DNA of 33,749 bases, taken from contig JANQSL010000262.1 of assembly GCA_028284075.1 (NCBI GenBank), positions 1 through 33,749 of the forward strand. Direction: 5' to 3'. Positions 1-8,308 of the stretch are shown piece by piece. Numbering within the stretch: position 1 is the first letter of the stretch; each line of letters starts with the position of its first letter. The notes below the pieces were generated by a model that worked only from the letters and a program-made list of their open reading frames with translations, searched no databases and was not told where the DNA came from. This DNA is from Candidatus Sumerlaeia bacterium (GTDB lineage Bacteria > Sumerlaeota > Sumerlaeia > SLMS01 > JAHLLQ01). A program made the position numbers and the translations under genes.

Positions 1-1
1 C

Positions 2-928
2 ACACCAACGGTGAACGGAGGCCGTTTGACTCTTGCGGGTTCCAGCATTCGGACCGTGGATACCTTTCGGGGAATCCCGCTCTGGTTCGAAGCGAAGGGT
101 GTCGATTGGATCAGCTTCGATGCCGACTCAGCTTCGGACTTCAGTATCGTCTCCGACGAATTACCCACTCCAGTGCGAGGCAACCGCACAACGCGCGGAA
201 GCAGTACGTCCACGGGAGACTATCGAAGTTACACGAGTTTCGTCGGAAGCACGATTCTTCAGTCCCTTTTTGTCGATCCTCCCTTTGGCGGGAATCGACC
301 CATCATCGATGACGACGGCGACTTTGCGATCCTGGCTCATCACGATCATGTGGTGCGTTACGACCCGCCGTTCGTTTCCGCGGGCTCCAACACAACCACA
401 CCAGGCCATTCGGCGGATTATGTGTTTGAGATCAGGACAACGCCGGGAGCCACGCTGACGGTCGATCGGATTCGGGTGGCCACGCTCAATACGCTTAATC
501 CAGCGTATCGCTTTGTGGACCCGCTCGCAACCGGCCGGAACCTCAGCTTCGGCGATACGGGAGTGTCGATGATCGTGGATAACCTTGAGTCGGGCAGCCA
601 GGGATTTTCGGCCGGGCGCATCGACTCGGCACCCCCGAATCTCCCGGATGCGCTTCCTTTCTTCTGGGACATTACGGATTCCGGATCCCATTCGACTGAT
701 CTCACCATCAGCTTTGATACCCAGGCTGTGGTGGATGCGGGACTCAGCGGAGCCCAACTGGCTTTCTATCGATCAACCGACAACGGCAACACCTGGGAAA
801 CCGTGGGTGGCTCCGTCAGTGCAGTGTCCGGTACGGGAACGGCAACGAACATTGACGAGTTTTCCATCTGGGCCGTGGCAGCCGCACCGGTTCCTTCGTT
901 CGCCACAAACTGGAACCTTTACCAGTAG
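2..928 (+). CDS. C-terminal part of an exported surface-type protein (5' truncated)
   Basis: The reading frame is open from the window edge, so the gene starts upstream and only about 308 C-terminal residues are seen. The first possible start inside the window, a GTG at 11, is unlikely to be the real one. Composition is rich in Ser, Thr, Gly, Asp and aromatic residues with almost no Lys or Cys, typical of secreted beta-rich proteins. A stretch around residues 260-285 ([17 protein letters not shown]) resembles the strand-turn pattern of BNR-like or fibronectin-like surface modules. There is no C-terminal membrane helix or PEP-CTERM signal; the protein ends [10 protein letters not shown] strong hairpin terminator follows 22 bases after the stop, so this gene ends its own transcript. 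I do not recognise a family or function. Confidence 0.7.
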   Translation, partial: TPTVNGGRLTLAGSSIRTVDTFRGIPLWFEAKGVDWISFDADSASDFSIVSDELPTPVRGNRTTRGSSTSTGDYRSYTSFVGSTILQSLFVDPPFGGNRPIIDDDGDFAILAHHDHVVRYDPPFVSAGSNTTTPGHSADYVFEIRTTPGATLTVDRIRVATLNTLNPAYRFVDPLATGRNLSFGDTGVSMIVDNLESGSQGFSAGRIDSAPPNLPDALPFFWDITDSGSHSTDLTISFDTQAVVDAGLSGAQLAFYRSTDNGNTWETVGGSVSAVSGTGTATNIDEFSIWAVAAAPVPSFATNWNLYQ

Positions 929-950
929 TCCACGCACAAACTCTTTGCCA

Positions 951-984
951 AAAACAGCCCGGCAGCCGATTGCCGGGCTGTTTT
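951..984 (+). terminator. Rho-independent terminator after the surface-protein gene
   Basis: A perfect 14-bp inverted repeat (951-964 with 971-984) is separated by a 6-base loop. The arms begin AAAACAG and end CTGTTTT, so the stem carries its own U tract on the plus strand and also an A tract that could serve the minus strand. It lies 22 bases after the TAG at 926-928 and separates that gene from metH. Confidence 0.9.
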
Positions 985-1045
985 CGTATCGATACTCTGT
1001 TTTTGGATGAAAATCTCCAACTTTCGAGGATTACGAGCCCTCCTC

Positions 1046-1074
1046 TTGACATCACATCATCATATCATGATATA
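1046..1074 (+). promoter_or_regulatory. Candidate metH promoter with overlapping palindromic operator
   Basis: A perfect -35 box, TTGACA (1046-1051), is followed after 17 bases by GATATA (1069-1074), a fair -10. A 12-bp perfect palindrome, ATATCATGATAT (1062-1073), covers the proposed -10. An AT-rich palindrome on a -10 is a typical repressor position. ArsR-type regulators such as SahR are known to control methionine-cycle genes in some Proteobacteria, but I cannot match this site to a given regulator. The promoter call rests on the spacing and the TTGACA. Confidence 0.45.
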
Positions 1075-1110
1075 TGGATACGGCAGATTGACGAAAGTGG
1101 CCTCCCACCC

Positions 1111-4100
1111 ATGAACCAGACTTCCACCGCCCGTTTCCTCCCTCCCATCGAACAGGAGCTTGCCGGCCGGATTCTCATGCTCGACGGTGCGATGGGAACG
1201 ATGATCCAGCGTTACAGGCTGACGGAGCAGGACGTTCGTGGTGAACGCTTCGCCGACCACTCCAAAGACATCAAGAACAACGCCGATGTCCTGTCACTGA
1301 CCCGCCCGGACGTCATTTACGAGATCCATAAAGGCTATCTGGACGCCGGGGCCGATATTATTGAGACGAACACCTTTGGTGCTCAGACGGTGGCTCAGGG
1401 CGATTTTGACATGGAGCACCTCGTTCGTGAGATGAACCTGGAATCCGTACGGCTTGCCAAAGAGGCCTGTGCAGCGAAAATGGCTGAGGATCCGGGGCGT
1501 CCGCGCTATGTTGCGGGATCCATCGGCCCGATGCCCAAATCGCTTTCCGTTTCTCCAAAGGTGGAGGACCCCGGCTATCGATCCGTTACGTTCGACGAAG
1601 TTTCGGCTGCCTACAAGGAACAGGTCGAGGCGCTCATCGAAGCTGGTACGGACCTGCTCCTGGTCGAGACGGTTTTTGACACGCTGAACTGCAAGGCGGC
1701 GCTCTACGCTATCGACGAAGTATTTGAAGAGCGTGGTATTCGGCTGCCCATCATGATTTCCGTAACGATTACGGATCAGGCGGGGCGCAATCTCTCAGGC
1801 CAGACGCCGGCGGCATTCTGGTACACTGTCGAGCGCTGGAAGCCATTGAGCATTGGTATCAATTGCGCGCTCGGGGCGGAACAAATGCGCCCTTTTGTGG
1901 AGGAACTGGCTGAAATTGCCGATTGCCATGTCAGCGTTTACCCCAATGCCGGGCTACCGGATCCCATGTCGCCGACGGGATTCAGTCAGTCAGCGGATGA
2001 CATGGCAAATCTGGTGGAGACGTTTGCGGAACACGGTTGGGTGAACATCGTGGGCGGTTGCTGCGGCACGACACCGGAATTCATCGAGGCGATCGCGGAT
2101 CGCGTTTTGAAGTACCCGCCCCGCAAGATTCCGGATCTCGCGAAACACCCACGCTACTCAGGTCTCGAACCACTTGTCGTCACACCGGAGTTCAACCTCG
2201 TGATGGTGGGGGAGCGCACGAACATCACGGGGTCACCGAAGTTTGCACGCCTCCTCAAGGAGAACGACCTGGACGGTGCACTGGCCATTGCCCGCCAACA
2301 GGTGGAGAACGGCGCCCACCTCATCGATATCAATATGGACGAAGGCATGATCGATTCGGAAGCCGTTATGGTACGCTTTCTGAACCTCATTGCGTCGGAG
2401 CCTGATATCTCGCGTGTACCCATCATGGTGGACAGTTCACGATGGTCTGTGATTGAAGCCGCGCTGCGGTGCATTCAGGGCAAGGCGATCGTGAATTCCA
2501 TCAGTCTGAAAGAGGGAGAGGAGGCATTCCTTCATCATGCGAAGCGTGCACGCGCGTTTGGTGCCGCGGTTGTCGTGATGGCGTTTGACGAGCAGGGGCA
2601 GGCGGATGTCCGGGATCGCAAGGTGGCAATATGCCAGCGGGCTTACGAGTTGCTGACGGAGAAAGCCGGCTTCGAACCGCAGGACATCATCTTCGATCCC
2701 AATATTCTGACTGTCGCGACGGGAATCGAGGAGCACAACAACTACGCCGTCGACTTCATCGAGGCCGCACGCGAAATCAGGAAGCGCTGCCCGGGTGCGC
2801 TCATCAGCGGAGGCGTTTCCAACATCAGCTTCAGTTTTCGCGGTATCAATCCCGTACGCGAGGCAATGCACAGCGCGTTTCTTTTTCATGCCCGCCAGGC
2901 CGGGCTCGATATGGCGATCGTCAATGCGGGCATGATCGAGGTTTACGACGAGATTGAGGAAGAACTGCTGATTCTTGTCGAGGACGTATTGCTGAACCGG
3001 CGGTCTGATGCGACGGAACGGCTGGTCACGCACGCTGAGTCGCTTCGAGGTCAGAAGAGCGGCGGTGGCGATGAAAAGAAACTCGAGTGGCGTGACGCTC
3101 CCGTCGAAAAGCGCCTCGAACACGCCTTGCTCAAGGGCATCGTTGATTTCATCGATGAGGATACGGAAGAGGCACGCCGGAAGTACAACAGACCTCTTGA
3201 TGTGATTGAGGGGCCTTTGATGGATGGAATGAACATCGTCGGAGATCTGTTTGGTGCGGGAAAAATGTTTCTGCCGCAGGTCGTGAAGAGCGCCCGCGTG
3301 ATGAAAAAGGCTGTCGCATGGCTGACGCCCTTCATGGAGGAGGAAAAACGGCGTCTTGGCGACTCGAAGGCCAATGCAAAGGTGCTGATGGCAACGGTGA
3401 AGGGCGACGTCCACGATATTGGCAAAAATATCGTTGGTGTTGTTCTTGGCTGTAACAACTACGAGGTAATCGATCTCGGCGTTATGGTTACGTGGGAAAC
3501 CATCGTCGAAGAAGCGAAGAAGCATGCTGTGGATGTCATTGGTTTGAGCGGATTGATTACCCCAAGCCTTGACGAGATGGTTCACAACGCGAAGGAATTT
3601 GAAAAGGCCGGACTGAAGGTTCCGGTTCTCATTGGCGGTGCCACAACGAGCAAACTCCACACGGCGGTAAAGATCGCACCTCACTCCTCACAGCCGATTG
3701 TGCATGTGCTCGACGCATCCCGTGCCGTCTCCACGGTACAGGGTCTTCTGGATACGAACAGTGGCTTTTGCGAGAAGACGGCCAAAGACTACGATGATTT
3801 GCGTGAGTATCATCGGAGTTCTCAGTCCGCCGTTCAGGTTATGGACTTCGAGGACGCGACTGCCAACAGCCCGAATTTCGACTGGAATTCGGCGGATATT
3901 GCAAAGCCTGAGTTTCTTGGCGTTCGTGTTTACGATGACCATCCGATCGATCAGGTTGCTGAGTATATTGACTGGTCGCCCTTCTTCCATGCATGGGAAT
4001 TGAAAGGAGTGTATCCGAAAATTCTGGATCACCCAAAGTATGGCGAGCGGGCGAAGGAGCTTTTTGAGGACGGCCGCCGCGTGCTGAATGAGTTGATTGC

Positions 4101-4854
4101 GAAAAAGACCATTACCGCGCGAGGTGTGTGTGGATTCTTTCCCGCCAACAGTGATGGAAACGATATCATTGTCTGGTCGGATGAGTCCTGTAACACGGAG
4201 CGGACACGTATTCCGACGCTACGTCAGCAGGTCCGCAGAGACGGTAAACCGAACCTCGCGCTGGCGGACTATCTTGCACCGTTGGAAAGCGGCCGCGTTG
4301 ACTATCTTGGCGGCTTTTGTGTCACAGCGGGAGTCGGTGTTGAGGAACTGGCAGCGCGCTTCGAGGCGGACCACGACGACTACAACAGTATCATGGTGAA
4401 GGTGCTTGCGGATCGCTGTGCGGAGGCGTTTGCCGAATTGATGCACAAGCAGGCCCGTGGGTTCCTTGGATATGGCCAAAATGAGTCGCTCGGGAACTCG
4501 GACCTGATCGCGGAGAAGTACCGCGGTATTCGCCCCGCACCCGGATATCCCGCGTGTCCGGATCACCGCATGAAAACGCGCCTCTTCGAGTTACTCGATG
4601 CGGAGAGCGCAACTGGTGTTTCGCTGACGGAAAATCTGGCTATGCGACCGGCGGCTTCCGTGAGTGGATTCTATTTCGCTCACCCTGACTCGAAGTACTT
4701 CGACGTTGGCAAAATCGGTCCTGATCAGGTTGTCAACTACGGAGAGCGTTGGGATGGTGATGTTGCCGAGACTGAGCGCTGGTTGCGGCCGATTCTGGCT
4801 TACGATCCGGATGAAAAGAGCGCCGCGGAAGTACTGGGTTTAGCCGCCAGGTAG
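1111..4854 (+). CDS. metH: Cobalamin-dependent methionine synthase MetH, full length
   Basis: Transfers the methyl group of 5-methyltetrahydrofolate to homocysteine via methylcobalamin in the cytoplasm. At 1247 residues it is close to E. coli MetH (1227) and all modules are in order. The homocysteine domain starts with LDGAMGTM (24-31) and has zinc ligands Cys252 (NCALG) and Cys317/Cys318 (GGCCGTTP). The pterin domain begins near [13 protein letters not shown]. The cobalamin-binding cap and Rossmann region carry DVHDIGKN, with His768 as the lower axial ligand. The C-terminal reactivation domain has [12 protein letters not shown] and [15 protein letters not shown]. The frame is open further upstream, into the terminator, but the ATG at 1111 fits the family N-terminus. 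The Shine-Dalgarno is weak (GAAAGTGG, about 10 bases upstream). No SAM or cobalamin riboswitch is recognisable in the 180-base leader. Confidence 0.97.
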   Translation: MNQTSTARFLPPIEQELAGRILMLDGAMGTMIQRYRLTEQDVRGERFADHSKDIKNNADVLSLTRPDVIYEIHKGYLDAGADIIETNTFGAQTVAQGDFDMEHLVREMNLESVRLAKEACAAKMAEDPGRPRYVAGSIGPMPKSLSVSPKVEDPGYRSVTFDEVSAAYKEQVEALIEAGTDLLLVETVFDTLNCKAALYAIDEVFEERGIRLPIMISVTITDQAGRNLSGQTPAAFWYTVERWKPLSIGINCALGAEQMRPFVEELAEIADCHVSVYPNAGLPDPMSPTGFSQSADDMANLVETFAEHGWVNIVGGCCGTTPEFIEAIADRVLKYPPRKIPDLAKHPRYSGLEPLVVTPEFNLVMVGERTNITGSPKFARLLKENDLDGALAIARQQVENGAHLIDINMDEGMIDSEAVMVRFLNLIASEPDISRVPIMVDSSRWSVIEAALRCIQGKAIVNSISLKEGEEAFLHHAKRARAFGAAVVVMAFDEQGQADVRDRKVAICQRAYELLTEKAGFEPQDIIFDPNILTVATGIEEHNNYAVDFIEAAREIRKRCPGALISGGVSNISFSFRGINPVREAMHSAFLFHARQAGLDMAIVNAGMIEVYDEIEEELLILVEDVLLNRRSDATERLVTHAESLRGQKSGGGDEKKLEWRDAPVEKRLEHALLKGIVDFIDEDTEEARRKYNRPLDVIEGPLMDGMNIVGDLFGAGKMFLPQVVKSARVMKKAVAWLTPFMEEEKRRLGDSKANAKVLMATVKGDVHDIGKNIVGVVLGCNNYEVIDLGVMVTWETIVEEAKKHAVDVIGLSGLITPSLDEMVHNAKEFEKAGLKVPVLIGGATTSKLHTAVKIAPHSSQPIVHVLDASRAVSTVQGLLDTNSGFCEKTAKDYDDLREYHRSSQSAVQVMDFEDATANSPNFDWNSADIAKPEFLGVRVYDDHPIDQVAEYIDWSPFFHAWELKGVYPKILDHPKYGERAKELFEDGRRVLNELIAKKTITARGVCGFFPANSDGNDIIVWSDESCNTERTRIPTLRQQVRRDGKPNLALADYLAPLESGRVDYLGGFCVTAGVGVEELAARFEADHDDYNSIMVKVLADRCAEAFAELMHKQARGFLGYGQNESLGNSDLIAEKYRGIRPAPGYPACPDHRMKTRLFELLDAESATGVSLTENLAMRPAASVSGFYFAHPDSKYFDVGKIGPDQVVNYGERWDGDVAETERWLRPILAYDPDEKSAAEVLGLAAR

Positions 4855-5343
4855 GTGTTCAGCCCCGGAATGCGGTGGTATTACGGACAGCATTCCAAAA
4901 GATATAGTACAGACAGTTCCTTCACAGGAGCGCCCGCGCGGCGTCTGTATGGACGAATTGTCATGCCGTTCCCCGGCGACATGTGTGACTCGGCTCTTCC
5001 CATCCCGTGCCGCACGAAGGTGAGGGAGCAACGAACTCAAGCAGACTGGGCATGTCCTGTACGTGAATTCCGTGCATCCATTATCCCTCAGAGGAGAAGG
5101 CTGTCCTCACAATGGATAATCTGAATATCCGCCATAGAATCTCGCTCTATGAAACCCTGGAACCCTCAGAAGTTTAAAGCCTGTAAAAAACTTGAGATTC
5201 ACTACGCTCAAAGTCATAAAACTGATTGAGCAGAACAGAAGCTTGTCCGTGCTTCAGTATCAGTGTCTGTTACGAGGATTGCCTGATATTGAAGCGCTCA
5301 CCACAGACACTGGAACTGCCTCAGAAAGGGTTATTCCATCTGA
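4855..5343. other. 489-base intergenic region between convergent metH and the DUF1573 operon
   Basis: No convincing gene. A 7-bp stem, GGAATGC/GCATTCC (4867-4873 with 4890-4896), follows the metH stop closely but has no good U tract. A nested inverted repeat, ATTATCC/GGATAAT (5080-5086 with 5114-5120) enclosing GAGGA/TCCTC (5091-5095 with 5104-5108), could form a stem-loop. A 21-codon ORF at 5112-5177 starts inside that structure and has only a weak AAGG upstream, so I do not call it. Confidence 0.5.
5185..5213 (-). terminator. Possible weak terminator of the DUF1573 operon
   Basis: Read on the minus strand, a short stem TTGAG/CTCAA (arms 5207-5211 and 5192-5196) is followed by GTTTTTT (from 5191 to 5185). 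The stem is only 5 bp, so this is a weak call. It lies about 130 bases past the stop of the DUF1573 gene, where a terminator is needed. Confidence 0.35.
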
Positions 5344-6102
5344 TTATCGGTTTATTTTGATGGGAATTCGCGTTTCTGCAGCTTTCTTTGAGAAATCGAA
5401 GACTGACAACTGAAGGTAGTCACGTTTTTCGATTTCACTCTTCGAGATCTCGAATTCCAGGTTTCCCTTCCGCAGCCACACGTTGACGTCTGAACGATGC
5501 CGTGGTTCTTCGAGAGACACTTTTTCCGGAGTGAATTTGTTTGTTGCAGTGAGTTCGAAACTTAAGTCGGCCTGTCTCGACAATGTTTCGACTACGAACC
5601 TCACATCGCCCTTGCAAATTCCTTGACTGTCACATGTAATTCCGCAATTTCTTCCCAACATGCGCAGCTTGTAATCTGAAGTGCCTCTTCCCGTTGCACT
5701 GACCTGAATTGGAAATCCTTCCTTCGAGTCATCTGATTCAAGATACAGTACAGCTAGAAACTCCGCTTCCTTCATTGCAAAATCCACCGAAAGAGTGACT
5801 TCCTCTCCCGGCTTAATGCGGTTTTGGCGCCAGCTCAATCTGTGGCAGCCGCAGTTTGCTTTCACGTTCGTGACATTGATGATTCGGTCTGTTTGATTGG
5901 TAATGAGATAAGTTCCGGTAACAACAGAGTCTGTTGGTGCCTCACCCAGATCGATGGTTTTGGGTGACACAAGCAAAGGTTCAAGTGGTTCTTGTTCATG
6001 AGCTTCAACTCTGTGAGCTCCTTCAGTGTCGGTGTCGCAACTTGCTCCTGCCAGAAGAATTGATGCCAAAATCAGAATGCGAGCCAAGACCATGTGTCTC
6101 AT
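5344..6102 (-). CDS. DUF1573-family exported, lipoprotein-like protein
   Basis: About 252 residues. The N-terminus (MRHMVLARILILASILLAGASC) is a secretion signal ending in a lipobox-like AGASC, so the Cys may be lipidated, though the residue at -3 is Gly rather than Leu. Next comes a DUF1573-type immunoglobulin-like domain: PKTIDLGEAPTDSVVTGTY, a strand carrying NQTDRIINVTNV, then the hallmark NCGCH, and RIKPGEEVTLSVDF. The C-terminal half (about 120 residues) has a second Cys pair (RNCGITCDSQGIC) and is less recognisable. The ATG at 6102 overlaps the TGA of the upstream gene (ATGA), indicating translational coupling; a longer in-frame start at 6150 would overlap that gene by 52 bases and has less support. 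DUF1573 domains are common in exported proteins of Bacteroidetes and Planctomycetes; their function is not established. Confidence 0.8.
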   Translation of the reverse strand: MRHMVLARILILASILLAGASCDTDTEGAHRVEAHEQEPLEPLLVSPKTIDLGEAPTDSVVTGTYLITNQTDRIINVTNVKANCGCHRLSWRQNRIKPGEEVTLSVDFAMKEAEFLAVLYLESDDSKEGFPIQVSATGRGTSDYKLRMLGRNCGITCDSQGICKGDVRFVVETLSRQADLSFELTATNKFTPEKVSLEEPRHRSDVNVWLRKGNLEFEISKSEIEKRDYLQLSVFDFSKKAAETRIPIKINR

Positions 6103-6395
6103 TTGGTCGCCTTTCGCTTGCTGCGAAATTTTAGCAGTCCCAGCAGGCATCCCCCCGAAAGCACCGCCATGAGAGCAGAATAAATGAAGAGTTTATCGTA
6201 GCCGTGCCGAGTGGAATGAACCTCATGTGATTTGTTCGCTTCGGAAAAAGAGCTTTCTGAGAGAGAGGAGTTTTCAGGAGCGGTCTCCCGACTCCTGATG
6301 CCGGAGACTTCGCCGTGCTGAGCCGGCTCTGCCGCTACTTGCATGTCATCAAGCCAGTTCGCTTCGGGATCCGGTACGGGGTCATTTTGGAGCAT
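6099..6395 (-). CDS. C-terminal membrane-anchor part of an interrupted LolA-like protein
   Basis: The first ATG after the in-frame TGA at 6567-6569 gives 98 residues, but the frame is open from codon 6566 and the residues before the ATG look coding. They form an acidic, low-complexity-free stretch containing EILEIDWASELPDADFDIDF and FPPDTKIFYSS, the pattern that normally ends LolA/DUF4412-like folds. There is no good Shine-Dalgarno at 6395. The segment continues with a hydrophilic Ser/Glu-rich stalk, one membrane helix (FIYSALMAVLSGGCLLGLL) and a basic tail (KFRSKRKATK), an arrangement like a C-terminal sorting or anchor signal. It therefore looks like the 3' part of the gene at 6567-7334 rather than an independent gene. 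The stop overlaps the DUF1573 start by 4 bases. Confidence 0.5.
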   Translation of the reverse strand: MLQNDPVPDPEANWLDDMQVAAEPAQHGEVSGIRSRETAPENSSLSESSFSEANKSHEVHSTRHGYDKLFIYSALMAVLSGGCLLGLLKFRSKRKATK

Positions 6396-6566
6396 TGTAG
6401 CTACGGGGTCATCTTTAACTTCAAGATAGCCAGTCGATGAATAGAAGATTTTGGTGTCGGGAGGAAAATCAATGTCGAAGTCGGCATCCGGCAGTTCCGA
6501 AGCCCAGTCGATTTCGAGAATCTCTGTTTCATGTCTTTTGTTTTGCTCAGAGGAGAGGCCGGATTT

Positions 6567-7334
6567 TCACGTGAAACTTTTTGGCCAAAAACGGCCGGGT
6601 TGCCCGGGGATAGTGCCGTATTGGATGTTTGAAATGGAGAGAGCCAGTGTTCCAGGGTCGTCGTTAAGATCCGGATCTCCGACCCATTCTTCGATCAGTC
6701 TTGGCAAAAAATTATTTGTGAGATCAAGGTAGACTCTGAAATAGACATTTTCCATTTGGGGGATTTCACGAATCAGGATGACGGCATCCTGCTCATCCGT
6801 TTCAATCAATTCCGCTGAGTTGAGCCACAGCAATTCGGATACCGTACCCGGAAAATCAATGACTTTGGCTGCCAAAAGATCCAGGTCGAAACCCATGAAA
6901 CTGCTGACCTCATAATCATCCGCGACGCGGCCTGTCAGTAAACCCTTGTCTTGATTCGAGAAGTCCAGAACTTTGGTCGTGTTACCATCAAAGGCATGCT
7001 GAGTGTGAAGTACTACAGTCCAATCGTTATCTGCGGGAACCAGTTGTTTGAATTCATAGAAGATATTCTCTCCGTTCCTTTTAAGATTACAGATTCTCCG
7101 ATAGATTGGAATCGACGCTTCATCACCAAAGTCTTCATATCCTGTTACTTGAACTTGCGCGCTGAAGCTGACTTCACTCGGCAGAGCCTCATCAACTTTC
7201 ATTCGTATGGTATCGAGATCCGAAACTTGAGAGATCGTGCTTCGTGAAACGATAAGGATCAGGATCACAAAAGGCCAGACTCGCGGATTGTTTTTCACTC
7301 GCATACCCTTTCGGATTCTGGAGTCTTGCACCAT
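6567..7334 (-). CDS. LolA-like exported protein, cut short by an in-frame TGA
   Basis: 255 residues with a signal peptide (RVWPFVILILIVSRSTISQ) followed by a beta-rich fold similar to outer-membrane lipoprotein-sorting (LolA/DUF4412-like) proteins. Features include FSAQVQVTGYE, a strand series ending in LLAAKVIDFPGTVSELLWL, and VYLDLTNNFLPRLIEEW, where family members usually describe a model parameter derived from the substrate. Translation stops at TGA 6569-6567 just after GRFWPKSFT, where family members would run on for about 50 more residues. The same frame is open beyond the TGA down to 6099 with plausible continuation. Start: the ATG at 7334 has GGAGGT 11 bases upstream; a second ATG at 7304 is possible. 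The upstream neighbour is the Cys-rich protein, 86 bases away on the same strand. Confidence 0.65.
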   Translation of the reverse strand: MVQDSRIRKGMRVKNNPRVWPFVILILIVSRSTISQVSDLDTIRMKVDEALPSEVSFSAQVQVTGYEDFGDEASIPIYRRICNLKRNGENIFYEFKQLVPADNDWTVVLHTQHAFDGNTTKVLDFSNQDKGLLTGRVADDYEVSSFMGFDLDLLAAKVIDFPGTVSELLWLNSAELIETDEQDAVILIREIPQMENVYFRVYLDLTNNFLPRLIEEWVGDPDLNDDPGTLALSISNIQYGTIPGQPGRFWPKSFT

Positions 7335-7337
7335 TTA

Positions 7338-7374
7338 CTGACGGTACCTCCGGGAGAGATTGAGGAACCGTCAG
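7338..7374 (-). promoter_or_regulatory. Hairpin covering the Shine-Dalgarno of the LolA-like gene
   Basis: CTGACGGT (7338-7345) pairs with ACCGTCAG (7367-7374). After an A/A mismatch the stem continues CCTC/GAGG (7347-7350 with 7362-7365), leaving an 11-base loop. On the minus strand the GGAGGT ribosome site (7351-7346) lies in this inner stem, so folding could limit translation or mark an mRNA processing point between the Cys-rich gene and the LolA-like gene. It has no U tract and is not a standard terminator. Confidence 0.4.
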
Positions 7375-7420
7375 AATGGCTAATGACTGTACAGAAAAGT
7401 GGGAAACAGTGTAATTATAA

Positions 7421-7816
7421 TCAGGTAGTAACACAGCCCTGATATTCACAGGTGCCGCCGGAAGGCACTGCACCAGCACAGGTACCTAATCCATTGCAGC
7501 TTCCTGTAGACTCTGCCCCACAGGTATACTCATACGCTGGCCCGGTACCGAATGCGCAGGTTCCACTGAGGGCGGTCTTGCAATAGGACACGGTCGGAGA
7601 TGCCCCGGCACATGTCTGGCAGGCCGTTCCACCCGGGACGTTACCTCCTCCGTTCGCATAAGTACAATCAGCACTACCCGACTCTGTGCCACACGATCCT
7701 CCCACGTATTTGCAGAAGTTTGGTGCACAAATATCGGCAGTAAGTCCGTAGACGGCCAGGGTCGATGAGAATACAAACACAGCTGCTGCTATTATCGTAG
7801 GGATTCCTGATTTCAT
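7421..7816 (-). CDS. Small cysteine-rich secreted protein
   Basis: 131 residues starting with a clear signal peptide (MKSGIPTIIAAAVFVFSSTLAVYG). The mature part of about 105 residues has 13 Cys, spaced in pairs (CAPNFC, CQTC) and singly, among Gly, Ser, Thr and Ala. This suggests an extracytoplasmic protein held by disulfides or binding metal. A strong ribosome site, GAGGAG, lies 6 bases before the ATG. It is the first gene of the operon with the LolA-like and DUF1573 genes, so the three products probably act together outside the cytoplasm. There is no Gly-Gly leader and no maturation enzyme nearby, so a RiPP or bacteriocin role is only a possibility. I do not recognise the family. Confidence 0.75.
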   Translation of the reverse strand: MKSGIPTIIAAAVFVFSSTLAVYGLTADICAPNFCKYVGGSCGTESGSADCTYANGGGNVPGGTACQTCAGASPTVSYCKTALSGTCAFGTGPAYEYTCGAESTGSCNGLGTCAGAVPSGGTCEYQGCVTT

Positions 7817-8308
7817 GGAAAACTCCTCGTTGTGATAAAACTTCAGACAAGGCGTCGGAACAGCCCTGAGGCCTTGCTAATCAGTTGTCTTGAGGGATGC
7901 CAACCCAGTGCACAGCTTACCCGCCTCCCTTTGGTAGTGGATTACCACAGGTTTCTGCTGAATTTCCAACTTTAAAGGGATGTTTTATCCCTTTTTACAA
8001 TAAAACCCTCTTTGATAAGAAGAAATCACAGCTTAATTGCTCATATGTCAAGGATTATCCTGACAGGATTTTGTTTAAGCCTTGCGGAAGATGCACTCGA
8101 AAATCAGAAGTGACCAAGTGTAGCAGAGTATCTGCGATTCTCGAGAAACGCCACTTTCAAACCCTGAAGCGGTTATTCGCCTGGCCCTTCAGAGACGGGC
8201 CAAAAAGTAAACGTGGCATTCACATTTTCGGTCTACCTTGCTCTTCTGCCATGGCTCAAAAAGGGCCCGGAGGTAATTCTCCGGGCCCGTCGCTGAGAAA
8301 CAAGATGA
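7817..8308. other. 492-base A/T-richer leader region of the Cys-rich operon
   Basis: No supported gene; a plus-strand ORF at 7897-8328 has no ribosome site and runs through the terminator and the 3' end of the minus-strand peptidase gene. Items seen: an 8-bp hairpin AAAGGGAT/ATCCCTTT (7974-7981 with 7987-7994, 5-base loop); a palindrome-like element at 8046-8065 (TGTCA, GGAT, ATCC, TGACA arms); on the minus strand a perfect TTGACA (8051-8046) without a good -10; and a 6-bp stem TGGCCC/GGGCCA (8182-8187 with 8197-8202). Confidence 0.5.
8263..8288 (-). terminator. Rho-independent terminator of the S13 peptidase gene
   Basis: A perfect 10-bp GC-rich stem GGGCCCGGAG/CTCCGGGCCC (8263-8272 with 8279-8288) with a 6-base loop. 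Read on the minus strand it is followed directly by TTTTTG. It lies about 20 bases past the stop codon at 8309. Confidence 0.9.

Noticed and set aside
2437..3684. Long minus-strand ORF (415 codons) inside metH
   Set aside because: It is antisense to a fully conserved metH region and is a codon-usage shadow.
4855..5124. Plus-strand ORF of 89 codons starting right after the metH stop
   Set aside because: GTG start without a ribosome site, and the product has no recognisable pattern.
5112..5177. Short ORF MDNLNIRHRISLYETLEPSEV
   Set aside because: Only a weak AAGG upstream and no homology I can recognise; the length is compatible with chance.
6567..6569. TGA read as selenocysteine
   Set aside because: The context (SFT-stop-KSG) is not a redox motif and no clear SECIS-like stem follows directly; mutation or sequencing error is simpler.
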